This document shows positions 42,271 through 50,891 of a DNA stretch of 64,000 nucleotides, piece after piece (within the stretch, counting starts at the first letter, position 1; each line of letters starts with the position of its first letter). The notes beneath the pieces were generated by a model. That model was not told the origin of the DNA, made no database searches, and saw only the letters and a list, made by a program, of their open reading frames with translations. The stretch comes from DATLFA01 sp035525225. Lineage in GTDB: Bacteria > Actinomycetota > Acidimicrobiia > Acidimicrobiales > WLNW01. The stretch spans positions 156,738 to 220,737 of the forward strand of contig DATLFA010000077.1 of assembly GCA_035525225.1 (NCBI GenBank). The letters are read 5' to 3'. Both the position numbers and the translations under genes were made by a program.

Positions 42271-42615
42271 CTACACGACAATCGAGAGCTTGCCGTCGCG
42301 GGCCAGCCCGAGCGGCCGTATCGACGTGACCGCGCCGACGTTCAATGGTCCGTGGATGTGGGGGAACACGTCGGTTCCGCCCTCGGCGTTCTCGTGTCGG
42401 ATCGGCGAGGTCAGCTTCGATTCGTCGATGGACAACAACACCACATCGGTACGATCGCGGTAGAACGCGTCGGCGACCTTCTGTACCTGATGGTCGAACG
42501 AGCAGTGGATGAACCCGACCTCGTCGAGTTGACGACCGATCGTCGAGACGCGGTACTCGCCCGCGCCCGCCTGCGCGTGCGTCCAATCGGATTCGAGGGC
42601 CAAGTGATAGATCAA
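42271..42615 (-). CDS. DUF952 domain-containing protein
   Basis: This 114-residue protein matches DUF952: IYHLALESDWTHAQAGAGEY at the start, VGFIHCSFDHQV, and a C-terminal FPHIHGPLNVGAV. The family has a glutathione-S-transferase-like small fold and no established function. The frame opens with TTG at 42615; no ATG or GTG fits better, so the start is uncertain by a few residues. It converges on the dodecin gene with 6 nt between the stops. No regulatory signal is obvious. Confidence 0.85.
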   Translation of the reverse strand: MIYHLALESDWTHAQAGAGEYRVSTIGRQLDEVGFIHCSFDHQVQKVADAFYRDRTDVVLLSIDESKLTSPIRHENAEGGTDVFPHIHGPLNVGAVTSIRPLGLARDGKLSIVV

Positions 42616-42626
42616 TTTTCTACCGT

Positions 42627-43895
42627 TTAGGGCTTCTTGACCTTGGTCGGCGCGGGCCGCTGCTCATCGGTGCCGTCGCCGAGCCACCCCGCGCGATTCG
42701 ACCCCCAGCAGTACACCGTCTTGTCGGTGCCCACGCCGCAGGTGAATTCTTCGCCGGCGGAGACGCTGGCGAACTTGATACCTCCGACGACCGCGACCGC
42801 GCCGGTCTGTTGGCCGCCCGCCGTGCCGGAACCGAGTTGGCCGAAGGCGTTGTTGCCCCAGCACCACGCCGCCCCATCCGACGTGACGCCACACGTTTGG
42901 CTGTCACCGGCGGTCAACGATGCGAACTTCAACGCGGGCGCTGCCCGCACCGGCGCCAGGCGCTCCACGACGCTGCCGTCGCCGAGTTGACCTTGGGCGT
43001 TGCTGCCCCAGCAGTGGGCCGAGCCGTCGGCGATCAACCCACAGGTGTGAGTGCGGCCCAGCGCGAGCGCGGCGAACTTCAATCCGCCGGTGACGGTGGA
43101 AGGCTCACGTTGGCCGGCGTTGCTCTTCTTTCCGTCGCCCAGCTGACCGAAGGTGTTGTTGCCCCAGCACCACGCGGTGCCGTCGGCGGTAGTGAGGCCG
43201 CAGGTGTGGTTGTCGCCGCCGAGTGCCAGCGCCTTGAGCGTGAGCGCCGCCGCCGATCGACCGGGAACCGTCTGATCCGACCCCGACGCGTTGCCCAGTT
43301 GACCACTCGGGTACGCACCCCAGCAGTACGCCGCGCCCGCCGCGTTGACCCCGCACACATGCAACTGTCCGGCCACGATCGACTGGAGGACGACGTTGCC
43401 CGACGCGAGGCCGGGCGTGTTCTTGTTGGTCGAATCGTTGCCGGCACCGGTGGTGCCGTTGCCGAGCTGGCCCGAGGAGTTGTCGCCCCAACACCAGGTC
43501 GCGCCGGCGCTCGTCAACCCGCACGTGAAGTAGCGCCCGGCCGCGAGGCGCGCGAACTTCGTCGATCCGGCGACGGGTGTGGGGACCTTGCGATCGGTGT
43601 TGGTGCCGTCGCCCAGTTGGCCCTGGCGGTTGTAGCCCCAGCAATACGCAGTGCCGTCGGACGTCAACGCGCAGACGTGTTGATCGCCCGCCACCACCTG
43701 CTCCGCCACGAACGGATCGGGCTGGCGACTGGTGGTCGCGCCGGCGGTCGTCGCCACGCTCGTGGTCGCGACCGCGACGGTCGTCGGTGGCACGGTCGCC
43801 GTCGCCGCGTCGTCACCGTCGTCCCCCGCACAGCCCGCGATTGCGATGCCACACGACAAGACCAGCACGACCGATTTGTGTCCCCACCAGCGCAT
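42627..43895 (-). CDS. RCC1-repeat (beta-propeller) lipoprotein
   Basis: This 422-residue exported protein has a signal peptide ending in the lipobox IAGC (Cys22), a Thr/Ala/Val-rich linker, and seven RCC1-type repeats, each near CGLTSDG-x-AYCWG-x-N-x-x-GQLGDG. Each repeat carries a cysteine pair about nine residues apart, so up to seven disulphides could lock the propeller, consistent with an extracytoplasmic location. Such proteins occur widely in actinobacteria and their ligands are unknown. TACCCT lies eight nt upstream of the ATG, so it is probably transcribed from its own promoter. Confidence 0.9.
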   Translation of the reverse strand: MRWWGHKSVVLVLSCGIAIAGCAGDDGDDAATATVPPTTVAVATTSVATTAGATTSRQPDPFVAEQVVAGDQHVCALTSDGTAYCWGYNRQGQLGDGTNTDRKVPTPVAGSTKFARLAAGRYFTCGLTSAGATWCWGDNSSGQLGNGTTGAGNDSTNKNTPGLASGNVVLQSIVAGQLHVCGVNAAGAAYCWGAYPSGQLGNASGSDQTVPGRSAAALTLKALALGGDNHTCGLTTADGTAWCWGNNTFGQLGDGKKSNAGQREPSTVTGGLKFAALALGRTHTCGLIADGSAHCWGSNAQGQLGDGSVVERLAPVRAAPALKFASLTAGDSQTCGVTSDGAAWCWGNNAFGQLGSGTAGGQQTGAVAVVGGIKFASVSAGEEFTCGVGTDKTVYCWGSNRAGWLGDGTDEQRPAPTKVKKP

Positions 43896-43903
43896 GCAGC
43901 GTA

Positions 43904-43909
43904 AGGGTA
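43904..43909 (-). promoter_or_regulatory. -10 box TACCCT of a likely leaderless transcript
   Basis: The box is eight nt before the ATG at 43895. Confidence 0.4.
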
Positions 43910-43940
43910 CCCGTTCCGCGGACCCCGGCTGTATCGGAGC

Positions 43941-44600
43941 TCAGCGCCGGGCGACGACCAACGCGTGAGGGTGGAGGTAGCCCTTGTCGATACGGCGTGT
44001 CGTCACTTCGAGGCCGAGGGTCCGAAGGTGATCGGCAGTCTCGGGAATGGGTGTGAACGACAGCGAGGACCCCTCGGTGATACGCAAAATCTTGGTCGCC
44101 ACCACTTCTTGCGTCTTCGCCAGCCAGTGCTTCCAACGGGGCTCGACGTCGGTCTCCTTGACGACGAGCAACCCGCGCGGGGCCAGCCGGGCCACGCAGT
44201 CGTCGAGCAAGGTCAACTCGGCCGCTCGATCGACGAGGTACAGAACATCGACGATCACGATGGCGTCCCAGGGGCCATCGGGAAGCTCCCCCGTGGCAAC
44301 GTGGTGAAACTCGAGGCGTGCCGCTTGCGGGTCGGCGTGCGACTGCGCGTGCGACGCGACGGCGATCTTGCGCGCATCGATGTCGACACCGGTGACATCG
44401 CGATCACGAGAGGAGAGCGCAAGGTACGCGCTGACGAGGCCGTGGCCACAACCGACTTCCAGGACGCGACCCGAGCGAGGAACCTCAGCGTCGACCAGAG
44501 CGACCGGGCACGTGCGGAACCGGCCTCGCACATGCAATCGATCGCGTTTGGGAGCGTGATCGAACAGCGCCAGCACCTGCGTCCCTAGAGTCGTCGACAC
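43941..44600 (-). CDS. class I SAM-dependent methyltransferase
   Basis: This is a 219-residue Rossmann-fold methyltransferase. Motif I RVLEVGCGHGLVSAYLAL binds S-adenosylmethionine. VTGVDIDARKI and WDAIVIVDVLYLVDRAAELT follow. No zinc or RNA-binding extra domain is seen. The start is GTG at 44600 with GAGGG upstream. It lies 6 nt after the YdjC-type deacetylase stop and is probably the last gene of that transcript. The substrate is unknown, but the neighbouring glycosyltransferases hint at a glycan or lipid. Confidence 0.9.
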   Translation of the reverse strand: MSTTLGTQVLALFDHAPKRDRLHVRGRFRTCPVALVDAEVPRSGRVLEVGCGHGLVSAYLALSSRDRDVTGVDIDARKIAVASHAQSHADPQAARLEFHHVATGELPDGPWDAIVIVDVLYLVDRAAELTLLDDCVARLAPRGLLVVKETDVEPRWKHWLAKTQEVVATKILRITEGSSLSFTPIPETADHLRTLGLEVTTRRIDKGYLHPHALVVARR

Positions 44601-44606
44601 GCGCCC

Positions 44607-45461
44607 TCAGTGCTTCGTCGCCGCGAGATCGCGGTAGGTGCCGAGCCGATATCCGTTCTGTCCGACGGCCTCGCGCACGCGGGGCGAGAGCACCGCGTCG
44701 AGCTCCGCGCCCCAGTGGTAACGCCAGCGGTAGCGGTGCCGCTCGTCGTCTTCGGCCTCCCCCGGATGACCCGACAACTCGATCGACCGAGTGTCGGTCG
44801 TGGCAAAGTGCTCGAGGACCCGGAGCATCGCTCGCTCATCGAATCGACCGGCTTCATCGAGACCCGCCGCCGCGCTCGGGAACGCAATGCCATCGGCTCG
44901 CAGCTCGCATTCGAGCGTCGACGCGAGGCGCCGCATCAGCTGGGCCACCGGGCCGTGCCCCTGCGTGCGCGTGACCCGCACCGCCGGGACATCGAATCGG
45001 TGCGCGAGATCGACCACCACCTCACGCAGACCGGGAAACATGTGCACATGTTGGTGTGAGTTGAGGTGATCGACCGTGAGGCCGGCGTCGCGCGCGGCAG
45101 CGATCTGAGCCGCCAGCTCTCGCTCGACGTCGGCCAAATCGATGCGCTTGGCCACGACTCTGGGCAGGAGCTGCCGCCACGAGCGGGGCAGTCGACCGCG
45201 CCGGTCGACCAGGGTCGCTATGTCACGCGCCGCCGACAGCGGCGGATCTTCGCCGACGAGCGCAAGGTGGACGCCGACGCCGATCGAGGTCTCGTCACGG
45301 AGCCAACCCACCGACCGCGAGAACCCCGACCCGAGGACGAGGACCGAGGTACTCGTGATCACACCATCGCGTGCGCCACGAAGGATGCCACGCGACACCG
45401 CCGGGGTCAGTCCGTAATCGTCGGCATTGACGATCAACAGGCGCTCGACCGCCGCCGTCAT
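44607..45461 (-). CDS. ChbG/HpnK family (YdjC-like) deacetylase
   Basis: This 284-residue carbohydrate deacetylase has the metal and catalytic Asp pair in LLIVNADDYGLTPAVSRG, further metal ligands in the LNSHQHVHMFPGL block, and IELSGHPGEAEDDE near the C-terminus. Family members deacetylate chito-oligosaccharides or hopanoid-linked sugars. Its ATG overlaps the stop of the upstream GT2 gene by one nt (TGATG), so the two are translationally coupled. A role in trimming a polyprenyl- or lipid-linked sugar made by the GT2 enzyme is plausible. Confidence 0.9.
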   Translation of the reverse strand: MTAAVERLLIVNADDYGLTPAVSRGILRGARDGVITSTSVLVLGSGFSRSVGWLRDETSIGVGVHLALVGEDPPLSAARDIATLVDRRGRLPRSWRQLLPRVVAKRIDLADVERELAAQIAAARDAGLTVDHLNSHQHVHMFPGLREVVVDLAHRFDVPAVRVTRTQGHGPVAQLMRRLASTLECELRADGIAFPSAAAGLDEAGRFDERAMLRVLEHFATTDTRSIELSGHPGEAEDDERHRYRWRYHWGAELDAVLSPRVREAVGQNGYRLGTYRDLAATKH

Positions 45462-46240
45462 CAGCTGCGCGCGGCTGCGCCGCCGCGAGATTCGGGTGGC
45501 AGCGGCTGCACGTTCTTGAGCTCACTGCCCAGTGTGAACATCTCACGCACGATGCGTCCGATGACCGACGTCGACGACAACGTCGACACGCCACGGGTGC
45601 GGGGGAAGTAGTCGACGCCGAACTGCACGATGCGATAGCCGATGCGATTGGCGCGCGCGAGTAGCTCGACATCGATGAACGATCCCTCGCTCTTCAACTC
45701 GATGTGATCGAGCACATCGCGCCGGATCAACTTGAACGCGAAGTTGACGTCGCGAATGCGCAGGGAGAACAGCGTCCGCACCAGGTGGTTGTAGACGTAG
45801 CTGTAGATGAATCGCCGCGGGCCCTCGCCCGTGCGGTCGAAGCGAAACGCGCTGACGATGTCGGCTTCGTACACGCGGATGATGCGCACAGCCTTGCCCA
45901 ACTCTGCCATGTCGAAGGGCAGGTCGGCATCGGTGTAGAGCACCAACTCGCTGCGGGCCTCTGCGAAGCCGGTTTTCAGCGTGCCGCCGAGCTTGCGGTT
46001 CACCTGATGGTGGACGACCCGGATGTGATGATCATCCGCCGCGTACTTGTCGGCGATGTCGCCCGTCGCATCGGTCGACGCGTCGTCGACGAGAAGAATC
46101 TCGTAGGTGCCGATCTCTCCCTGGGCCATGAGCACTTCGCCCGCCTCGCGCGCGGCGGCGATCGTCTGGTGAATCACCTGCTCCTCGTTCCACATCGGGA
46201 AGAAGAGCGTGAGGCTCTCGAAGTTGGGGGACTTGGCCAC
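45461..46240 (-). CDS. family 2 glycosyltransferase (DPM1/polyprenyl-phosphate sugar synthase-like)
   Basis: This 259-residue GT-A fold enzyme has the nucleotide-sugar motif ILLVDDASTD, LVLYTDADLPFD as the DXD block, and KTGFAEARSELV in the acceptor region. No C-terminal membrane anchor is evident. It resembles enzymes that load sugars onto polyprenyl phosphate. The start is GTG at 46240 with a GAGGT site about ten nt upstream. It lies between a PIG-V-type integral membrane transferase and the deacetylase, which together suggest a lipid-linked sugar pathway. Confidence 0.9.
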   Translation of the reverse strand: MAKSPNFESLTLFFPMWNEEQVIHQTIAAAREAGEVLMAQGEIGTYEILLVDDASTDATGDIADKYAADDHHIRVVHHQVNRKLGGTLKTGFAEARSELVLYTDADLPFDMAELGKAVRIIRVYEADIVSAFRFDRTGEGPRRFIYSYVYNHLVRTLFSLRIRDVNFAFKLIRRDVLDHIELKSEGSFIDVELLARANRIGYRIVQFGVDYFPRTRGVSTLSSTSVIGRIVREMFTLGSELKNVQPLPPESRGGAAARS

Positions 46241-46281
46241 GCGCTTGGTACCTCAGCTGGTACACGCTACTCGCCCGCGGG

Positions 46282-47580
46282 TCACGACACGTACGCGCCG
46301 CGGGCAAAGCCGCTGCACAACAGGCCGAGCCCGAGGGCGCTCGCGAGCAAGACACCGATGGCCAGGCGCCGGCGCTCGGCCAGACAGTGCCCCATCACCG
46401 CGAACGCAGGGAACGCGGCGAGGCAATAGCGGCCGATCCCCTGGAAGTCCTTGCTGCCGACGAGAGGGATCGCCAGCACCACCACGACGTAGACGGCATA
46501 GCCCCAGCCGAACTTGCGCCCGACTCGCAGCGTGAGGGTGAGCAATCCGAATCCGAGCACCGCCTGAACGACGAGCCCGGCCGTGTACCACTTGCCGATG
46601 TCCGGAAAATGGATCACTCGGTCGAAGAACTCGACCTTGAACCACGTGTGTGGACCTGCCGCGAGATCCCAACCCGGCGCACGCTCGGCAATGACGAACG
46701 CGAAAGGCTCGCCGAACTTGGCCGCGAGATAGACCGCGTAGGACCCGAGGCCGGCGATCGACAGCAACGGGATAGCACTGCGGGCGCGCAGTCTGGTGCG
46801 ATCGAAGCGGATCAACGGCGGGCGGTCGTGGCGCGCCGGTGCCGCCGTGTCCGAGGCTGTGGTGTCCGAGAGTGTGGTGTCCGAGGGCGTGAGCCGGGCC
46901 ACGCGTACACGATCGAAGCGCGGCAGCGAGAAGACCCCTTCGCGTTCGAGTTCGCGGGCAATCAGACCGACGACCACCGCCAGCCCCACCGGGCGCGTCG
47001 CGGTTGCGACCGCGCCGAGCACGGTGGCGAGGACGATCCGATCCCGCTCGAGCAACGAGAACGCGCCGATGACGAGCGCGATGAACAACGCATCGGCGTA
47101 GACCGCGCCGAAGAGGTACCAGCTATAGGGCCACAACAGGAGCGTGGCGAGCGCGAATCGAGCACTGACCTCACCGATGCGAGGAACGCACCACCGATAG
47201 AAGAGCACCGCCACGGTGAGGCCCGAAAGCAGCGTGATGAAGATGCCCCAGGCCGCCGTGTCGCCGCCGAACAGCGAGTGGAACGCTCGCATGACCAACG
47301 GGTACATGGGGAAGAAGGCGACCGACGACTGTTCATCTTCGCCGCGGAAGAAGTAGCCGTCCTCGGCGATGCTGCGATACCAGCCGGCATCGAATCGAAC
47401 CCATCCTTCGAGCGCCGACGGGCCGCTGTAGTCGGCCGGCTTCACGTCTTGGCGCTCGGGCAGAGGAAGGTCCACGTGGGCGAAGAACGCGACGAAGATG
47501 AACAGAACGACTGCGATCCCGCCGTATATGGCAAACGCCGGCCGCGCGCTTGCCGTCGTTTTGTGCACCGTGGTGGTCAA
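46282..47580 (-). CDS. PIG-V-like integral membrane mannosyltransferase
   Basis: This 432-residue polytopic membrane protein has about ten helices and the first-loop pattern WVRFDAGWYRSIAEDGY, followed by SVAFFPMYPLVMRAF. This is the shared pattern of PIG-V/GT-C transferases that use polyprenyl-phosphate sugars. The start codon is TTG at 47580, with weak support, so it may begin a few codons later. An internal loop carries 15-bp duplications giving SDTT repeats. It lies 23 nt after an acyl-CoA synthetase gene and 41 nt before the GT2 gene. The sugar may not be mannose. Confidence 0.82.
   Translation of the reverse strand: MTTTVHKTTASARPAFAIYGGIAVVLFIFVAFFAHVDLPLPERQDVKPADYSGPSALEGWVRFDAGWYRSIAEDGYFFRGEDEQSSVAFFPMYPLVMRAFHSLFGGDTAAWGIFITLLSGLTVAVLFYRWCVPRIGEVSARFALATLLLWPYSWYLFGAVYADALFIALVIGAFSLLERDRIVLATVLGAVATATRPVGLAVVVGLIARELEREGVFSLPRFDRVRVARLTPSDTTLSDTTASDTAAPARHDRPPLIRFDRTRLRARSAIPLLSIAGLGSYAVYLAAKFGEPFAFVIAERAPGWDLAAGPHTWFKVEFFDRVIHFPDIGKWYTAGLVVQAVLGFGLLTLTLRVGRKFGWGYAVYVVVVLAIPLVGSKDFQGIGRYCLAAFPAFAVMGHCLAERRRLAIGVLLASALGLGLLCSGFARGAYVS
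46847..46891 (-). repeat. three 15-bp tandem units in the PIG-V-like gene
   Basis: GTGTCCGAGGCTGTG, GTGTCCGAGAGTGTG and GTGTCCGAGGGCGTG follow one another. On the minus strand they encode SDTT-type pentapeptides in a hydrophilic loop. Confidence 0.8.
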
Positions 47581-47603
47581 GGGTCAGTCGCTCGATCGCC
47601 GCG

Positions 47604-49100
47604 CTACGGCGGGCACCGCAGCTCGTGTTTGACGACCTTACCAAGCGCGTTACGCGGAAGTGTGTCGATGATCACCACGCGACGGGGCAGCTTGTAGCGG
47701 GCGAGTTGCTCCCGGCAGAACTCTCGCAACGCATCTCGATCGGGCTCGACCTGACCCGAGCGCACGACAACGAACGCAGTGACTTCTTCGCCCCATTCTT
47801 GCGACGGCGTGCCCACGACTGCGACGTCCGCGACAGCGGGATGCGTCGCGAGCACCTCTTCGACTTCGCGGGGATACACGTTGAATCCGCCACTGATGAT
47901 GAGCTCCTTGGCGCGGCCGACGATCGTGATGTAACCGTCGGGCGCGACCGTGGCGAGATCGCCCGTGCGAAACCATCCGTCGGTGAACGCCACGACATTG
48001 CTCGCCGGCCGCTCCCAGTATCCACGGAAGACATTGGGCCCTCTGACGAGGATCTCGCCCGCCTCGCCGTCGAGCCCGGCAGTGGACACGTCGACCGTCG
48101 TCCCACCGTCGCGACCGAATCGCACTTCGACCCCCGGCAAAGGAAACCCGACCGAGCCGGCTCGTCGTTCACCTTCATAGGGGTTCGACACGAGCATCAC
48201 GGTTTCGGTCATGCCGTAGCGCTCGAGCACCGTGCGACCGGTCGCGGCGCGGAAGGCGTCGTGCACACTCGCAGGCAACGGAGCCGACCCCGCGACGCAC
48301 AACCTCAGTCGCGCGAGTTCGCCGACCCGCGCGCAGTCGACGAGCCGGTGGTACATCGTCGGTACCCCGAAGAACAGCGTCGCTTCGTGTTCACCGGCGG
48401 CATCGATGACAGTGTCCGGGTCGAAGCCGTCGAGCAAGACGGCCGACGCACCGTTGAACAGCGTGCCGTGCAGACCCACCCCCAGGCCGTGCATGTGGAA
48501 CAGCGGCAGACACAGCACGAGGCGATCATCGCTCGTCCACCGCCACGCGCTCGCCAACGCGGCCACGCTCGCGAGAAGATTGCCGTGGCTGAGGACGGCA
48601 CCCTTCGCAGCACCCGTCGTGCCGGACGTGTATCCGATCATCGCCGGAGCGTCGCGACCGACAGCATCGATCTCCGTTCGCGGATCGATGGCGCCACCCG
48701 CGCTCGAGGCCTCGCCGACGGATACCACAGCGCAACGCTCGTCGACCGACGCGATCCACGGTGCCCAACCATCGTCGACGATCGCCATCATGGGGCGGCA
48801 GTCGCGCACGATGTGCGTCACCTCACGCTCTCGATACGCAACGTTTACGGGAACGACCACGGCGCCCAAACGCAACAACGCGATGTGCGCCACGACCAGT
48901 TCGATATCGGTGGCACCCGACAGCAACACGCGACAACCGCGACCGACGCCGCGACCGGACAGCGTGGACGCGATCGTGCGGGTGCACTGGTCGAGTTGAG
49001 CGCCGGTCACCCAACCTTCACGCTCGTCATGGAGCACCGGTCGATCGGGCTGGGCCTGCCAGCGCGCCACCCACGCGCGGACAAGCGTGCGCTCGACCAC
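47604..49100 (-). CDS. AMP-dependent acyl-CoA synthetase
   Basis: This 498-residue ANL-superfamily ligase activates a carboxylate with ATP and couples it to CoA. The P-loop MIGYTSGTTGAAKGAVLSH, ERYGMTETVMLVSNPYEGER, the GWFRTGDLA Asp and the C-terminal catalytic Lys in LPRNALGKVVKHEL are intact. GTG at 49100 directly abuts the stop of the upstream synthetase gene (no gap). Two synthetases in tandem is unusual but known. The substrate is unknown. Confidence 0.92.
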   Translation of the reverse strand: MVERTLVRAWVARWQAQPDRPVLHDEREGWVTGAQLDQCTRTIASTLSGRGVGRGCRVLLSGATDIELVVAHIALLRLGAVVVPVNVAYREREVTHIVRDCRPMMAIVDDGWAPWIASVDERCAVVSVGEASSAGGAIDPRTEIDAVGRDAPAMIGYTSGTTGAAKGAVLSHGNLLASVAALASAWRWTSDDRLVLCLPLFHMHGLGVGLHGTLFNGASAVLLDGFDPDTVIDAAGEHEATLFFGVPTMYHRLVDCARVGELARLRLCVAGSAPLPASVHDAFRAATGRTVLERYGMTETVMLVSNPYEGERRAGSVGFPLPGVEVRFGRDGGTTVDVSTAGLDGEAGEILVRGPNVFRGYWERPASNVVAFTDGWFRTGDLATVAPDGYITIVGRAKELIISGGFNVYPREVEEVLATHPAVADVAVVGTPSQEWGEEVTAFVVVRSGQVEPDRDALREFCREQLARYKLPRRVVIIDTLPRNALGKVVKHELRCPP

Positions 49101-50636
49101 TCAGTTGACCTGCTTTTCCATGTCACGCCAGTAGGGCTCGCGCAAGCGGAACTTCTGGAGCTTGCCTGTCGCAGTGCGGGTCAGCTCGGACCGGAACTCG
49201 ACCGATGTCGGACACTTGAAGTGTGCGATGCGCGCCCGGCAGTGCTCGATCAACTCCTTTTCTTCGATCGCGGCGCCCGGTGCCAGCACGACGAGCGCCT
49301 TTACGGTCTCGCCCCACTTGTCGTGCGGCACCCCGATCACCGCGACCTCGGCCACCGCGGGGTGCGAGAACAACACGTCTTCGATCTCGATCGACGACAC
49401 GTTCTCACCGCCGGTGATGATGATGTCCTTCTTGCGGTCGCTGATGGACAGATAGCCCTCGTCGTCGAAGACGCCGCCGTCACCGGAGTGGAACCACCCG
49501 TCTCGCACCGCCTCTGCAGTCGCCTCGGCCTGTTGCCAGTACCCCTCGAGCACGTGGTTGCCCCGGTGGAGGACCTCGCCGTCGGGCGCCGTGGTCACGC
49601 GCATCCCGAACGCGGGGACGCCGGCGCGGCCGAGCTTTTGTGCTCGCTCCGCCGGCGTCAGGTGGTCCCATTCGGCGCGCGTGCGGTTCATCGTCGCCAA
49701 GGGCGCGGTCTCGGTGAGGCCGTAGATCTGGATGAACTCCCAGCCGAGTTCGGATTCCATCCGTTCGATGGTCCGCGTCGGCGGTGGCGCGCCCGCGACG
49801 ACCATCCGCACAGTCCCCCGACCGGGTATCGGGCCCTCCCACACCGCGGCTGCGTCGAGGATCGCGGCGACGACTGCCGGCGCGCCACAGAGCAGGGTCA
49901 CGCCATGGCGCTCGATGCGGCGAAGGATCTCGGCGCCGTCCACCTTGCGCAACACGATCTGCGGCGCCCCCATCGCGACCTGGGCGTAGGGCATCCCCCA
50001 TCCGTTGCAGTGGAACATCGGCAACGTGTGCAGGTACACATCACGATCGTTCACGCCGACCTGCCAGCCGAAGATCGCCGAATTGAGCCAGAGCGCGCGG
50101 TGCGTCTGCTCGACCCCTTTCGGTCGCGCGGTCGTACCGGACGTGTAGTTGATGGTCGCCGTCACGTCTTCATCGGGTTGCCACGGTTTCGGCTCGGAGC
50201 CGAAACGGAACATCGCCTCATCGCTTTCGGCACCGATGACGAAACGATGCGCGCACGAGACGTCGGCCAGCGCATCGTCGACCTCGGGGTCGACGAGCAG
50301 CACGTCGGCGCCGCAATGTTCGACAATGTACGCGACCTCGTCGCGGGACAAGCGGAAGTTGATGGGAACCAACACCCGGCCGTTGCCCGAGACGCCGAAG
50401 AACGAGACCGCGAGCCGTGCCGCGTTGTGCGACACCATGGCGACGCGTCCGCCGAATGGCACGCCGAGGGCGTCGAGCGCGGCACCCTGTGCAACGGCCA
50501 GTTCGCCGAGACGCCGGTAGGTAACATCGGGGAAGGCCGGCGCGGGCTGGTCGGGTTCGTCGATGACGCCGACGCGATCTGGATACACCGACACGGCGCG
50601 ATCGAGGTGGTCACGAAGTGTCAAGGGAACCTTCAT
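49101..50636 (-). CDS. AMP-dependent acyl-CoA synthetase (FadD-like)
   Basis: This 511-residue ANL ligase has the P-loop INYTSGTTARPKGVEQTHR, the IYGLTETAPLATMNR block, GWFHSGDGG, and the catalytic Lys in RTATGKLQKF. The N-terminal LTLRDHLDRAVSVYPDRVGV is typical of medium/long-chain synthetases. I chose the ATG at 50636 because GGAGG lies about ten nt upstream; the far longer frame upstream is rejected. It heads the minus-strand run that continues through a second synthetase into the glycosyl genes. Fatty or aromatic acid is the likely substrate. Confidence 0.92.
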   Translation of the reverse strand: MKVPLTLRDHLDRAVSVYPDRVGVIDEPDQPAPAFPDVTYRRLGELAVAQGAALDALGVPFGGRVAMVSHNAARLAVSFFGVSGNGRVLVPINFRLSRDEVAYIVEHCGADVLLVDPEVDDALADVSCAHRFVIGAESDEAMFRFGSEPKPWQPDEDVTATINYTSGTTARPKGVEQTHRALWLNSAIFGWQVGVNDRDVYLHTLPMFHCNGWGMPYAQVAMGAPQIVLRKVDGAEILRRIERHGVTLLCGAPAVVAAILDAAAVWEGPIPGRGTVRMVVAGAPPPTRTIERMESELGWEFIQIYGLTETAPLATMNRTRAEWDHLTPAERAQKLGRAGVPAFGMRVTTAPDGEVLHRGNHVLEGYWQQAEATAEAVRDGWFHSGDGGVFDDEGYLSISDRKKDIIITGGENVSSIEIEDVLFSHPAVAEVAVIGVPHDKWGETVKALVVLAPGAAIEEKELIEHCRARIAHFKCPTSVEFRSELTRTATGKLQKFRLREPYWRDMEKQVN

Positions 50637-50891
50637 GATCGAAACAGCCTCCGCGGTCGGACCCCAAGATGCGCACCGGCGCACCAGCCTTTTCTCGGGA
50701 ATCAGTTCAGCACACCCGCGACGCCGGTGCCCGTCCCCGGCAATAGCCGCGGAATCACCCCCGCCGGTTGATAGCTTCGTTCGCTTGCGGAGGCGGCCCG
50801 GCCCTAGGCCGTTCGGACCATCCTTACCGCAGGTACGGGCTTCACGGTCCTTCACACTTGCACCTGGTGACCAGAGGCCGATCAAAAGAGC

